Source: Thermoplasmata archaeon (GTDB lineage Archaea > Thermoplasmatota > Thermoplasmata > Lutacidiplasmatales > UBA184). From it: a stretch of 52,966 bases of DNA. The position numbers were made by a program, and so were the translations under genes. Location: positions 1-52,966 of the forward strand of contig JAKAVQ010000015.1 of NCBI GenBank assembly GCA_021817245.1, read 5' to 3'. Positions 39,870 to 49,311 of this stretch are shown here, one piece after another; within the stretch, counting starts at the first letter, position 1, and each line of letters opens with the position of its first letter. Below the pieces are notes generated by a model that saw only the letters and a list, made by a program, of their open reading frames with translations, had not been told where the DNA came from and did no database searches.

Positions 39870-42800
39870 ATGAGGATCCGGCGCTCTAGGTTCCCCCGCG
39901 TCGCCGCACTCCTGATCGTCACCGCCGCCCTGCTCGCGACCGTTCCGGTCGGCGGCCCCCCGGTGACGGCTCCCCTCGGGACCGGCGGAGCCTCCCCGGG
40001 GGCCCCGGCCCCGACTTCACGGACGACGAGCCCCGCCGCCATCGGCGGCACCGTCCCGGTCGCGCCCGGGTTCCTCCCCCCCGTCGGCACCACCCTCGTT
40101 GGGCCGCCTCCTGCCGGCACGTCGATCACCGTGCTGGTGGGGCTCGAGTCCCGCGATCCGAGCGGCTTCGCGGCCGCGGTCGCGAGCGAGTACGCCCCCG
40201 GGACCCCCACGTACCGTCACTTCCTCGCTCCCTCCACCGTCGCCGCGCGGTTCGGTCCGACGCCCACGACCGTCACCGCGGCCCGGGCCTTTTTCGGGGC
40301 TTACGGCCTTTCGGCCGAGCCGCTTCCGGGAGGCGCTCTTCTCTCGGTCGTCGGCCCCGCGTCCGCGGTGGGCCGGGCGTTCTCCACGACGCTCGAGGAG
40401 TACCGTTCGGCCTCCGGTCGACTGTTCCTCGACCACCCGGCCCCCGCGGTGCTGCCGGCGGACCTGCCATGGACGGGCGCCTATGGTCTCGACACCGCGC
40501 CGTCTCTGACACCGCTCGCCGTGCCCCTCCCCCGCACCGGGCCCGCCGGGCCGGGAGCGACGACCTGCGCTTCGGGAACCGGGGGACTCGCACCCTGTCA
40601 GCTCCAAACGGCCTACGCCTTCTCTCCGCTCCTCGCGAACGGCACCAACGGTAGCGGGGTGAGCATCGGGATCGTCGACGCGTACTCCGGCGGCGAGCCC
40701 GAGAGCTCGCTCGCGAGCGACCTCGCCACCTTTTCCTCCCAATTCGGCCTCCCGACGGCCTCCGTGAACTACGCGTACCCGGTCCCGACGAACACCGACC
40801 TGAACAGTTCGACGACCAACCCCGCGTGGGCCGCCGAGGAGGCCCTCGACCTCGAGTGGGCCCACGCTGCAGCCCCCGGCGCCCACCTCGAGATGACGCT
40901 CTCGCCGGACGCGGGGACCGGCCTCCTCGAGTCGGTCAACTGGCTCGTCGCGACCGGCGCCGTCAACGTCGTGACCCTGAGCTGGGGGGAGCCACTCACC
41001 GGGGTCTTCAACGCCTATTCCGCGAGCTGTCCCTTCGCCTGCAACGCATCGTCCGACGGCACCTATGCGCTCCTTGGCCCGGTCTTCGAGGCCGCCGCCG
41101 CCGAGGGGATCGGCATCTTCGCCGCGAGTGGGGACTGCGGTGCGGCCGACGGCACCTCGGGGGCCGCGGTCAACTACCCGGCGGCCGACCCGTACGTCAC
41201 CGGAGTCGGCGGAACCTCGCTCACGGTCACGAGCAACGGTACGTACGTCGGAGAGAGCGCCTGGAGCGGCAACGCGACCGGCGCGACCGCCCCGGGCTGC
41301 CACAACCAGGGCGGCTCGGGCGGCGGCTACGCTCCGCTCCCGCGGCCGTGGTGGCAGATCGGCCTCGCGGCGGCGCCGGCCGGACGAGGGGTCCCGGACG
41401 TCGCGCTCGACGCGGGGACCGCCGTGTCGATCGTCCTCGGAGGCGTCGACAGCGGGGTCCTCGGGACGAGCGTGGCGACCCCGATATGGGCCGGAATCGC
41501 CGCGCTGGCCGACCAGTACGCCGGTCACTCGCTCGGCTTCCTGGACCCGAGCCTCTACCGCGTGGCCGCGGGACCGGCCGGTACCCTCAGTTTCCATGAC
41601 ACCGTCACCGGCTCGAACGGCTACCCGGCGGGCCCGGGCTGGGATCCCGTGACCGGTCTCGGCTCGCCGATCGTCGCCCAACTGGTGCCGCAGCTCGCCG
41701 CGAGCGGTTCGGTACCGGCCGCCCGACCGGTCCCGTTCCTCTTCGCGTCGCCCCGGTTCGGGCCAGCACCACTCACCGTCTCCTTCGCCGTTCAGGTCAC
41801 GGGAGGGACCGGCACGTACCCGCTCTCGGGCGTCAGCTTCGGCGACGGGAACTCCTCCCTGGGCGACCGGAACCCCGTCCACACCTATCCCGTGCCCGGG
41901 GTGTACCAGGCCACGGCGTTCGCGGTCGATTCCGGCGGGAACGGCTCGGCTTCCCCCCCGGTCGTGATCGTGGTCGGCGGAGGAACCGCGCTCTCCGTCT
42001 CCCTCTCGGCCTCCACGACCGTTCCGACGGTCGGGGCCTCGGTGACGTTCAACGTGAGCGCGACCGGCGGCGTGGGCCCGTACTCCTACGCGGTCACGTT
42101 CGGAGACGGGACGTTCGCCTTCGCCCAGGCCGGCCCCAGCATCGTCCACCGGTTCGCGGCGGTCGGTGGCTACTGCGCCGAGGCGATCGCGACGGACGCC
42201 GCCCTCCCGGTCGAGGGCGGGGCGAGCGCCCGGCTCGCGGTCGCGGTGGGAGGCGCGCCGGTCCCGTATTGTGGAAACGCGGCGGTCCCCCTCGCGCTTC
42301 GAGCGAACGGGACGATCGGCGTGCGGGATGCTCCCGCCGAGTTCCCGACGCTCTTCGCCGCCTCGGGCGGGACGCCACCGCCGCCCGGTCTCTCGAACTC
42401 CGTCGCGTATCGCGCGAACGATCCCTACGCGAACGCGTGCGGCTGCGCGATCTTCCGCACGCCGGGCAACTACACGGTCGAGGGTTGGGAGAACGACACG
42501 GTGAACGGCTATGCGAACGCGACCGTCGGCGTGACGGTCGCCCCTCCGCTCGTCGCCGCGTTCACGGCGTCCGCGACGAGCGGGCCGGTCCCCTTCACCG
42601 TCCGCTTTTCGGCATCGGTCTCGGGGGGCTACGCCGCGCGCGCGAACGCGACCCGGTGGATCCTCGCGAACGGCACGGTCGTGACCGGGGCGGTCGCGAA
42701 CCTCACGTTCACGAACCCCGGAGAAGAGCTCGTGATCGCCTCGGTCGGAGACGGGGGGTACGGGAACGCGAGCGAGGCGTTCCTCCTCGACGCGGAGGCC

Positions 42801-43754
42801 CCGGGCGGCTCGGGAGGCTCCCCCGGGATCGTGGGGAACATCGCTCCGGCGGTCGACGTCGTCCCCGGGACGACGCTGCGATTCTCCGCGGCGTGGGTCG
42901 GGTCGCCCCATCCAGGGAACGCGACGTTCCTCTGGAACCTCGGAGGCGGCGATTCGGCCGTCGGGCCGAGCGCCGAGCAGACGTACTTCACCGGCTTCCC
43001 CTCGATCGGTTCGAACCAGCTCCTCGGGTCGGTCGAGACGCTGGCCCCCAACGGGACGGTCCTCGAGAACCTCTCCTTCGTGCTGCCCCACTTCTGGGCG
43101 GTCGAGCCGGGGGGCTTTCTGCCCCGGGCCGACGCCCTTGGCCTGACGGCGACGCTCGCCCCGCTCTTCGGGCCGGCTCCGTTGGCCGCGCGCGGGTCCG
43201 CGATCGTCTCGGGGCCGGGAACTCCCTCGGTGAGCTGGGCGTTCGGGGGCGGCGCCGTCGCCGTGGGGGCCTCCGTGGCCCACAGCTTCCTCGTGCCGGG
43301 GAACGCGACCGCGACCGCGACGGCCGCCGACCGCTTCGGGGACCAGGGGGTCGCGTCGTTCGGCGTTCGGGTGCTCCCCTCGCTCGCGATCGCCGGGGAG
43401 CCGCTGCCGCCGGGCGGGAGCGCTCCGTTGACCGTGCGGTTCTCCGCCGTGGCGAGCGGCGGATACGGTCCGCCGTACACGTACCGCTGGACGTTCGGCG
43501 GCGGCACCGTGCAGAACGGCTCCTCCGTCACCCGAACGTACTCCATCGCGGGAACGTACTCGGCGACGGTGATCGTGACCGACGCGCGGGGCTCCTCGGC
43601 ATCCCGGAACTGGACGGTCGAGGTCCGCCCGCCCGGGCTACCCGTCCCGATCCTGCTCGGCGCGGCCGCCGCGGTTGGAGGGCTGGCCGCCGTGGCCGTC
43701 CTCGTCGCCGCGCGGCGCCGTCGGCCGCGGTCGGGAGGGCCGGTCAGCCCTTGA
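39870..43754 (+). CDS. Large secreted S53 peptidase with PKD domains and C-terminal anchor
   Basis: 1294 residues. Signal peptide 1-28 (FPRVAALLIVTAALLATVPV). Pro-kumamolisin domain about 70-220 (YRHFLAPSTVAARFGPTPTT). S53 catalytic domain with E323/D327 (ExxxD), oxyanion D422 in AASGDCG and nucleophile S534 in LGTSVATPIWAG; calcium site HDTVTG with GWDPVTGLGSP. From about 625, five to six PKD-like beta domains (VSFGDGNSSLGDRNPVHTYP; VTFGDGTFAFAQAGPSIVHR; WTFGGGTVQNGSSVTRTYSI). One membrane helix near the end and a basic tail. Compared with the 9.5-11.9 kb paralogue, the ectodomain is much longer. The start follows a 122-nt divergent gap. Confidence 0.93.
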   Translation: MRIRRSRFPRVAALLIVTAALLATVPVGGPPVTAPLGTGGASPGAPAPTSRTTSPAAIGGTVPVAPGFLPPVGTTLVGPPPAGTSITVLVGLESRDPSGFAAAVASEYAPGTPTYRHFLAPSTVAARFGPTPTTVTAARAFFGAYGLSAEPLPGGALLSVVGPASAVGRAFSTTLEEYRSASGRLFLDHPAPAVLPADLPWTGAYGLDTAPSLTPLAVPLPRTGPAGPGATTCASGTGGLAPCQLQTAYAFSPLLANGTNGSGVSIGIVDAYSGGEPESSLASDLATFSSQFGLPTASVNYAYPVPTNTDLNSSTTNPAWAAEEALDLEWAHAAAPGAHLEMTLSPDAGTGLLESVNWLVATGAVNVVTLSWGEPLTGVFNAYSASCPFACNASSDGTYALLGPVFEAAAAEGIGIFAASGDCGAADGTSGAAVNYPAADPYVTGVGGTSLTVTSNGTYVGESAWSGNATGATAPGCHNQGGSGGGYAPLPRPWWQIGLAAAPAGRGVPDVALDAGTAVSIVLGGVDSGVLGTSVATPIWAGIAALADQYAGHSLGFLDPSLYRVAAGPAGTLSFHDTVTGSNGYPAGPGWDPVTGLGSPIVAQLVPQLAASGSVPAARPVPFLFASPRFGPAPLTVSFAVQVTGGTGTYPLSGVSFGDGNSSLGDRNPVHTYPVPGVYQATAFAVDSGGNGSASPPVVIVVGGGTALSVSLSASTTVPTVGASVTFNVSATGGVGPYSYAVTFGDGTFAFAQAGPSIVHRFAAVGGYCAEAIATDAALPVEGGASARLAVAVGGAPVPYCGNAAVPLALRANGTIGVRDAPAEFPTLFAASGGTPPPPGLSNSVAYRANDPYANACGCAIFRTPGNYTVEGWENDTVNGYANATVGVTVAPPLVAAFTASATSGPVPFTVRFSASVSGGYAARANATRWILANGTVVTGAVANLTFTNPGEELVIASVGDGGYGNASEAFLLDAEAPGGSGGSPGIVGNIAPAVDVVPGTTLRFSAAWVGSPHPGNATFLWNLGGGDSAVGPSAEQTYFTGFPSIGSNQLLGSVETLAPNGTVLENLSFVLPHFWAVEPGGFLPRADALGLTATLAPLFGPAPLAARGSAIVSGPGTPSVSWAFGGGAVAVGASVAHSFLVPGNATATATAADRFGDQGVASFGVRVLPSLAIAGEPLPPGGSAPLTVRFSAVASGGYGPPYTYRWTFGGGTVQNGSSVTRTYSIAGTYSATVIVTDARGSSASRNWTVEVRPPGLPVPILLGAAAAVGGLAAVAVLVAARRRRPRSGGPVSP

Positions 43755-45195
43755 CGACCCCGAGCGGGAGGAGCCGCGCGACGCGGCGGGTGAGGCCCGC
43801 GCCTTCCGCGACCCGGACGACCTCTTCGACATCCTTGTAGGCGCCGGGGGCCTCTTCGGTCACCCCTTCGCGGGATGTCGAACGCACGACGATGCCGCGG
43901 CGCGCGAGCTCGCGCGTGACGTCCTCGTAGCGGAAGCTGCGGACGGCCGCGTGGCGGCTCAGGCGCCGGCCCGCCCCGTGGCAGGAGGAGCCGAACGACC
44001 GCTCCATCGCGCTCGCGAGCCCGCCGAGGACGTAGCTCGCCGTACCCATGTCGCCGGGGATGAGGACCGGCTGGCCGAGCAGCCGGTACGCCGCCGGCAC
44101 CTCCTCCCGCCCGGCGGGGAACGCCCGGGTCGCCCCCTTGCGGTGGACGAGGAGGCGCTTCGGACCCCCGTTCGTCCGGTGCTCCTCGACCTTCGCCATG
44201 TTGTGGGCGATGTCGTAGACGACCCCGAGGTCGAGCTCCTCGGCGGTCCGCTCGAAGACCGACGCGAAAGCCCGGCGCACGCCGTGGGTGATTGTCTGCC
44301 GGTTCGCCCAGGCGAAGTTCGCCGCCGCCGCCATCGCCGCAAGGTACCGCTGACCGTCGTCGGAGGCGATCGGGGCGCAGGAGAGCTGGCGGTCGACGAG
44401 CGTCACGTGGCTCTCGAACAGCCGACGGTCCATCCGTTGGATGAAGTCCGTCGCGACCTGGTGGCCGAGCCCCCGCGAGCCGGTATGGAGCATCACGACG
44501 ACCCGTCCCGGCGCGAGTCCGAGCACTTCGGCGAACTCCGGCCAGAAGATCTGGTCGACGACCTGGACCTCGAGGAAGTGGTTCCCCGCCCCGAGCGTCC
44601 CGAGCTGCTTCAGCCCGCGCTTGCGCGCGGCGTCCGAGACCTCGTGCGGATCGGCGGCGGCGAGCCGCCCCTCCTCCTCGAGGGCCGGGAGGTCGGCGGG
44701 ACGTCCGAGGCCCCGCTCGACGGCCCACGGCGCGCCGCGGGCGAGGACCTCGTCGACTTCGGCGGGGCGGAGCGGGTACCCTCCGTGGGAGCCGACGCCC
44801 GCGGGGACCTCGCGGTAGAGGCGGTCGATCAGCGCGGAGAGGCGGGGTCGGACCTCGTCGGCGGAGAGGGACGTGCGGATCAGGCGGACCCCGCAGTTGA
44901 TGTCGTAGCCGATCCCCCCGGGAGAGACGACCCCCTCTTGGAGGTCGAACGCCGCGACGCCCCCGACCGGGAAGCCGTAGCCGAAGTGGATGTCCGGCAT
45001 CGCGTAGGCGTACCGCTCGATCCCGGGCAGGGTCGCGACGTTCGCGAGCTGGAGCAGGGAAGGATCTCCCTCGACGCCCGAGAGGAGCGCCGCGTCGGAG
45101 AAGAGGATCCCCGGGACGCGCATCCCCTCGACCTCGTCGCGGGGGATCTCGTAGGTGAACTCGTCGCGGGCGACGAGCTTCGGTACCTTCGGCAC
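43744..45195 (-). CDS. rtcB: RNA-splicing ligase RtcB (tRNA-splicing ligase)
   Basis: 483 residues, GTP-dependent, joins tRNA exon halves after intron excision. Metal and active-site segments are complete: AYAMPDIHFGYGFPVGGVAA, SPGGIGYDINCGVRLIRTSL with D98 and C101, LGAGNHFLEVQ, LHTGSRGLGHQVATDF, DIAHNMAKVEEH, IPGDMGTASYVLGG, and the guanylylated histidine H406 in SCHGAGRRLSR. No intein, unlike several archaeal homologues. GTG start at 45195. Its 3' end overlaps the S53 gene by 11 nt. It pairs functionally with the intron-containing tRNA-Leu at 29.6 kb. Confidence 0.96.
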   Translation of the reverse strand: MPKVPKLVARDEFTYEIPRDEVEGMRVPGILFSDAALLSGVEGDPSLLQLANVATLPGIERYAYAMPDIHFGYGFPVGGVAAFDLQEGVVSPGGIGYDINCGVRLIRTSLSADEVRPRLSALIDRLYREVPAGVGSHGGYPLRPAEVDEVLARGAPWAVERGLGRPADLPALEEEGRLAAADPHEVSDAARKRGLKQLGTLGAGNHFLEVQVVDQIFWPEFAEVLGLAPGRVVVMLHTGSRGLGHQVATDFIQRMDRRLFESHVTLVDRQLSCAPIASDDGQRYLAAMAAAANFAWANRQTITHGVRRAFASVFERTAEELDLGVVYDIAHNMAKVEEHRTNGGPKRLLVHRKGATRAFPAGREEVPAAYRLLGQPVLIPGDMGTASYVLGGLASAMERSFGSSCHGAGRRLSRHAAVRSFRYEDVTRELARRGIVVRSTSREGVTEEAPGAYKDVEEVVRVAEGAGLTRRVARLLPLGVVKG

Positions 45196-45303
45196 GGCGC
45201 CGCGCGAGCCGTGCCGGCTATTTGGCTCCCGCGACCGGCCGGGACGCTCGGACGGGAGACAAAACCCCAAGTACCTTGCACCGCGTACTCGTATGGAGGG
45301 ACC

Positions 45304-45651
45304 GTGAGGCGGCGTACCGCACTCTCGCTCGCGAACCTGGTCGCCATCGTGACGGCGTTCGTCGTCCTGTTCGAGTTCCCCGCCTACTCGGGGATCGCGT
45401 TCTACGCCCTCGTCGCCTGGATCTTCGTCGGCTTCGGCCTGATGTACCTCCCCGCGCTCGGACGTCCGGCCGCCCCGGCCCCGGGCGGCCCTTTCCCGGC
45501 CGCCGCGGGGGCACCCGGAGCCCCCTTGCCCTCCGGGGGACCGGCTTCGGGGCCCTCCGCGCCGATCGACTTCTGCATCTACTGCGGCACGACCCTCCCT
45601 CCGGGCTCGACGACCTGCGCGGCCTGCGGGCACCGGGTCCCGGCCGGCTAG
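45304..45651 (+). CDS. Small membrane protein with C-terminal zinc ribbon
   Basis: 115 residues from a GTG. Two close helices (LANLVAIVTAFVVLFEF; IAFYALVAWIFVGFGLMYLP) form a hairpin with both ends cytoplasmic, followed by a Pro/Gly/Ala-rich linker and a rubredoxin-like zinc ribbon (FCIYCGTTLPPGSTTCAACG, two CxxC knuckles). Membrane-tethered zinc ribbons of this kind are common in archaea, with unknown roles. Divergent from rtcB, convergent with the biotin carrier gene. Confidence 0.75.
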   Translation: MRRRTALSLANLVAIVTAFVVLFEFPAYSGIAFYALVAWIFVGFGLMYLPALGRPAAPAPGGPFPAAAGAPGAPLPSGGPASGPSAPIDFCIYCGTTLPPGSTTCAACGHRVPAG

Positions 45652-45709
45652 GCCGAATTCGCGCCGCTCGGACGCGGGCACGCCCGCCGGCGACGCGGGG
45701 ATTCCCGGT

Positions 45710-46258
45710 TCAACCGGGCACGACGAACAGCATCGGTTCCCGAGCGCGGGTGTTCCCTCCGGCCCGGACCCGCACGTCCCGGACGATCCCGTCGACCGGG
45801 CTCGGCACCTCGTTGCGCATCTTCATCGCTTCGAGCACGAGGAGGACCGTTCCCTTCGTGACCCGCTCGCCCTCCCGGACCCGGACCTCGATGACGCGGC
45901 CCGGGATCGGCGGCACGACCGCGGTCCCGCCCTCGGGGCCGCCGACCACGGCCCCGGCGGGCGTTGAGGTCGGTCGGACGGCCGAGGGGACCCCGGACGG
46001 GGCGGTGGCGCCCGGTCCTCGCTCAACCCCGACCGTCCACCGCTCGCCGTCGACGTCGACCGGGCCGGGCGGATCGGGGAAGTGTTCGGGCCAGCCGTCG
46101 ACCACGATCCGCCGTCCCGCGACCTCGAGCTCGACCCGGGACGGGCTCCGGGCGACGACCGTCACGGGGTAGCTCCGGCCGTCGATCGTCGCGGAGGCGA
46201 GATCGGCCGCGACGTCGACCCCGGTGCGCTTACCGTCCCGAACGAGCGTGATGCGCAT
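45710..46258 (-). CDS. Biotin carboxyl carrier protein (1.3S-type)
   Basis: 182 residues. The C-terminal biotinyl domain is intact: VVPPIPGRVIEVRVREGERV, then VLLVLEAMKMRNEVPSPVDG with the biotinylated lysine K146. A Pro/Ala/Gly linker (about 85-112) separates it from an N-terminal beta-rich domain (MRITLVRDGKRTGVDVAADL, SPSRVELEVAGRRIVVDGW), which may dock to the carboxyltransferases. The ATG lies 29 nt inside the 5S-type gene, so the two are coupled. No biotin carboxylase domain or gene is adjacent. Confidence 0.92.
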   Translation of the reverse strand: MRITLVRDGKRTGVDVAADLASATIDGRSYPVTVVARSPSRVELEVAGRRIVVDGWPEHFPDPPGPVDVDGERWTVGVERGPGATAPSGVPSAVRPTSTPAGAVVGGPEGGTAVVPPIPGRVIEVRVREGERVTKGTVLLVLEAMKMRNEVPSPVDGIVRDVRVRAGGNTRAREPMLFVVPG

Positions 46259-47747
46259 CGACCCACCTCCGCTGGGCTCCGAGCTCGGCCCGGCCCGCCG
46301 CGCCCCATGCCGTCGACGCGCGCGCCCCCGTGGGGACGGACGCGGCCGGCCGGGGGCTGCGGAGGGCCGCAACGACCCCGAGCGCGATCGAGGTGAGGAC
46401 CTCCGGCGAGAGGCCGTCACCACGGTCCGCGCGGAACCGTCGGTAGACCTCGGGGAAGAGCGCGTACGAGAGCGCCTGCGCATCGTCGGCCGCGGGAACG
46501 AACGCCCGGACCTCCGCGAGCTTCTCCTCGAACTCGGGAGGGAGGAGATCGGCCGGGCGACCCGAGATCGCCGGCGCCTCGGCGGTCACTCGGCGGAGGA
46601 GATCGGGGTCGAGCGGACCCGGCGGCTGCCCGTAGAGCCCGCGGACGTAGTCGCGGACCTCGCGGGTGATCTGGCGGTAGCGCCCCCCGAGGAGGACGTT
46701 GAAGACCGCCTGGACGCCCACGATCTGGCTCGTCGGGGTCACGAGCGGAGGATATCCGAGGTCGGCGCGGACCCGGGGCACCTCGGCGATCACCTCGGCG
46801 AGCCGGCCCATCGCCTCCTGCTCCTTGAGCTGGTTCAACAGGTTCGAAAGCATCCCTCCGGGGACCTGGTGCGTCAGGATGCCGGGATCGGTCTGGAGCG
46901 AGCGGAGCTCGAGGAGCGGGCGGTAGTGCTCGAGGACCGTCCGGAAGTACTCGGAGAGGTCGGCGAGCGCGGAGAGGTCGAGCTTCGGGTCGTGGGCGGA
47001 GCCGCGGAGCGCACCGACGAGCGCCTCGGTCGGCGGCTGGCTCGTGCCGCCCGCGAACGGGCTCAGCGCGCAGTCGATCGCCGCCGCCCCCGCCTCGGTG
47101 ACGGCGAGCGACGTCATCGCCGACATTCCGCTCGAGGAGTGCGTGTGCACGACGACGGGGAGGCCGACCTCCCGGACCAGCGCGCGGACGAGGGCGCCCC
47201 CCTCGAGCGGGGGCATGAACCCACCCATGTCCTTCACGCAGATCTCGTCCGCGCCGAGCCCGGCGAGCGTCCGTCCGAGCTCGACGAACGCCTCGAGGGT
47301 GTGGACCGGGGAGGAGGTGTAGCAGATCGTCGCCTGGGCCCGGCCGCCTTCGCGCTTCACCGCGTCGAGGGCGACCGCCATGTTCCTCGGGTCGTTGAGC
47401 GCGTCGAAGACCCGGAAGATGTCGACGCCCTGCCGTGCCGCCTCGTGGACGAACTTGCGGACGACGTCGTCGGGGTAGTGGCGGTACCCGACCAGGTTCT
47501 GGCCGCGGAGCAGCATCTGGAGGGGGGTCCTCGGCATCGCCCGCTTCAAGAGGCGCAGCCGCTCCCAGGGGTCCTCCCCGAGGAAGCGCAGGCAGACGTC
47601 GAACGTGGCGCCGCCCCACACCTCGAGGGAACGGTAGCCGATCGCGTCGAGCCGCTCGGCCGCCGGCAGCATGTCGCGCGTGCGCATCCGGGTCGCGATC
47701 AGCGACTGGTGCCCGTCCCGGAGGACCGTCTCCGTGATGCCGACCAT
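46230..47747 (-). CDS. Pyruvate/oxaloacetate carboxyltransferase (5S/OadA/PycB-type)
   Basis: 505 residues. TIM-barrel carboxyltransferase that moves CO2 between carboxybiotin and pyruvate. ITETVLRDGHQSLIATRMRT (metal Asp, HQS), EVWGGATFDVCLRFLGEDPW, LRGQNLVGYRHYPDDVV, DIFRVFDALNDPRNM, ICVKDMGGFMPP with the carbamylated-lysine region, VVVHTHSSSGMSAMTSLAV (metal HxH) and FAGGTSQPPTEALVGAL. A C-terminal conserved-carboxylase domain follows (PGGMLSNLLNQLKEQ, YPPLVTPTSQIVGVQAVFNV). It lacks a fused biotinyl domain; the carrier is the next gene. Alone it could belong to pyruvate carboxylase, oxaloacetate decarboxylase or transcarboxylase. Confidence 0.92.
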   Translation of the reverse strand: MVGITETVLRDGHQSLIATRMRTRDMLPAAERLDAIGYRSLEVWGGATFDVCLRFLGEDPWERLRLLKRAMPRTPLQMLLRGQNLVGYRHYPDDVVRKFVHEAARQGVDIFRVFDALNDPRNMAVALDAVKREGGRAQATICYTSSPVHTLEAFVELGRTLAGLGADEICVKDMGGFMPPLEGGALVRALVREVGLPVVVHTHSSSGMSAMTSLAVTEAGAAAIDCALSPFAGGTSQPPTEALVGALRGSAHDPKLDLSALADLSEYFRTVLEHYRPLLELRSLQTDPGILTHQVPGGMLSNLLNQLKEQEAMGRLAEVIAEVPRVRADLGYPPLVTPTSQIVGVQAVFNVLLGGRYRQITREVRDYVRGLYGQPPGPLDPDLLRRVTAEAPAISGRPADLLPPEFEEKLAEVRAFVPAADDAQALSYALFPEVYRRFRADRGDGLSPEVLTSIALGVVAALRSPRPAASVPTGARASTAWGAAGRAELGAQRRWVDAHHARSGR

Positions 47748-47760
47748 ACCGGGCGCCTCG

Positions 47761-49311
47761 CTACAGCGGGAGGTTCCCGTGCTTGCGCGGTGGGCGGTCG
47801 TCCCGCTTGCTCGCGAAGATCTTGAGCCCCGCCACGAGGCGCGAGCGCGTCTCGGCCGGGTCGATGACGTCGTCGATGTACCCGCGCTCGGCGGCGAGGT
47901 ACGGGTTCAGGAACTCGCGGGAGTACTCGCCGCTGAGACGCGCGCGCACGGCGTCGCCCTCCCCGGGAGCGGCCCCCTCGATCTCCCGCCGGAAGAGGAT
48001 GTTGACCGCGCCGTCCGCCCCCATGACCGCGATCTCCGCGGTGGGCCAGGCGAGGTTCAGGTCGCCGCCGAGGTGCTTTGAGCACATGACGACGTACGCG
48101 CCGCCGAACGCCTTGCGCAGGATGACGGTGAGCATCGGCACGCTCGCCTCGGCGTAGGCGTAGAGGAGCTTCGCCCCGTGCCGGATGATCCCCCCGTGCT
48201 CCTGGCCAGTGCCGGGGAGGAATCCCGGCACGTCGACGAAGGTGAGGAGCGGCAGGTGGAACGCATCACAGAAGCGGACGAAGCGGGCCGCCTTCGTCGA
48301 GGCGTTGATGTCGAGGGTTCCGGCGAGCGAGGCGGGATTGTTCGCCACGACGCCGACCGGTCGGCCCTCGAGCCGGGCGAAGCCGACGACGAGGTTCGGC
48401 GCCCAGGCGGAATGGACCTCGAGGAAGGAGCCGACGTCGAGCACCCGCTCGAGGACCGCGTGGACGTCGTACGGGGCGTTGGCCGCCTCGGGGACGAGGC
48501 CGGCGAGCTCCTTCGCCGCCGCGTCGCTCGGCGATGCGGCCGGGCCGATCGGGGGCTCCTCGAGGTTGTTGAGGGGCAGGTAGCCGAGGAGGTGGCGGGC
48601 GAGCGCGATCGCGTCCCGGTCGCTCTCCGCCGTGAAGTGGCTCACGCCCGAGAGCTCGGCGTGGGCCGCGGCTCCCCCGAGGGTCTCCATCGTGACCTCC
48701 TCGCCGGTCACGGCCCGGACGACGTCCGGTCCGGTGATGAACATCTGGCCGGTCCCCTTCGCCATGATCACGAAGTCGGTGATCGCCGGCGAGTAGACGG
48801 CGCCGCCGGCGCACGGTCCGAGGATGAGCGAGATCTGGGGGACGACTCCCGAGAGGAGCACGTTGCGGAAGAAGACCTCGCCGTAGCCGCCGAGGCTGAT
48901 CACCCCCTCCTGGATCCGGGCGCCGCCCGAGTCGTTGAGGCCGACGATGGGGATCCCGGCCTTGCGGGCGGTCTCCATGATCTTCACGATCTTCAGCGCG
49001 TGGGCCTCGCCGAGCGCACCGCCGAAGACCGTGGCGTCCTGCGCGAAGGCCGCGACCGGCCGTCCGTCGACCTCGCCCCAGCCGGTCACGACCCCGTCGC
49101 CCGGGACCCGACGCTCGTCGAGGCCCAGGCTGCTCACGCGGTGGATCACGTACGGGTCGATCTCCGTGAACGTCCCGGGGTCGAAGAACGCCTCGAGCCG
49201 CTCGCGGGCCGTGAGCTTCCCGGCGGCCCGGTGCCGCGCGATCCGCGCCGGGCCTCCGCCTTCGGTCGCCTGCTGCTTCCGCAGGGTCCAGCGGTCGAAC
49301 GCGTCGCTCAT
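47761..49311 (-). CDS. Acyl-CoA carboxyltransferase (PccB/MmdA/12S-type)
   Basis: 516 residues, crotonase-fold carboxyltransferase for propionyl-/methylmalonyl-CoA. Two half-domains: N-terminal HRAAGKLTARERLEAFFDPG, FAQDATVFGGALGEAHALKI, GLNDSGGARIQEGVISLGGY, GPCAGGAVYSPAITDFVIM, GGAAAHAELSGVSHF; C-terminal VGVVANNPASLAGTLDINAS, FVDVPGFLPGTGQEHGGIIR, ILRKAFGGAYVVMCSKHLGG and AVMGADGAVNILFRREI. Length and the GYLPLNN segment match propionyl-CoA rather than acetyl-CoA enzymes. It overlaps birA by 4 nt (ATGA) and is followed 13 nt later by the 5S-type gene. Confidence 0.95.
   Translation of the reverse strand: MSDAFDRWTLRKQQATEGGGPARIARHRAAGKLTARERLEAFFDPGTFTEIDPYVIHRVSSLGLDERRVPGDGVVTGWGEVDGRPVAAFAQDATVFGGALGEAHALKIVKIMETARKAGIPIVGLNDSGGARIQEGVISLGGYGEVFFRNVLLSGVVPQISLILGPCAGGAVYSPAITDFVIMAKGTGQMFITGPDVVRAVTGEEVTMETLGGAAAHAELSGVSHFTAESDRDAIALARHLLGYLPLNNLEEPPIGPAASPSDAAAKELAGLVPEAANAPYDVHAVLERVLDVGSFLEVHSAWAPNLVVGFARLEGRPVGVVANNPASLAGTLDINASTKAARFVRFCDAFHLPLLTFVDVPGFLPGTGQEHGGIIRHGAKLLYAYAEASVPMLTVILRKAFGGAYVVMCSKHLGGDLNLAWPTAEIAVMGADGAVNILFRREIEGAAPGEGDAVRARLSGEYSREFLNPYLAAERGYIDDVIDPAETRSRLVAGLKIFASKRDDRPPRKHGNLPL

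Noticed and set aside
40017..43283. 1088-codon open frame on the minus strand, antisense to the large S53 protease
   Set aside because: Arg/Glu/Gly-rich shadow frame without domain features; the plus strand has an intact protease with catalytic residues.
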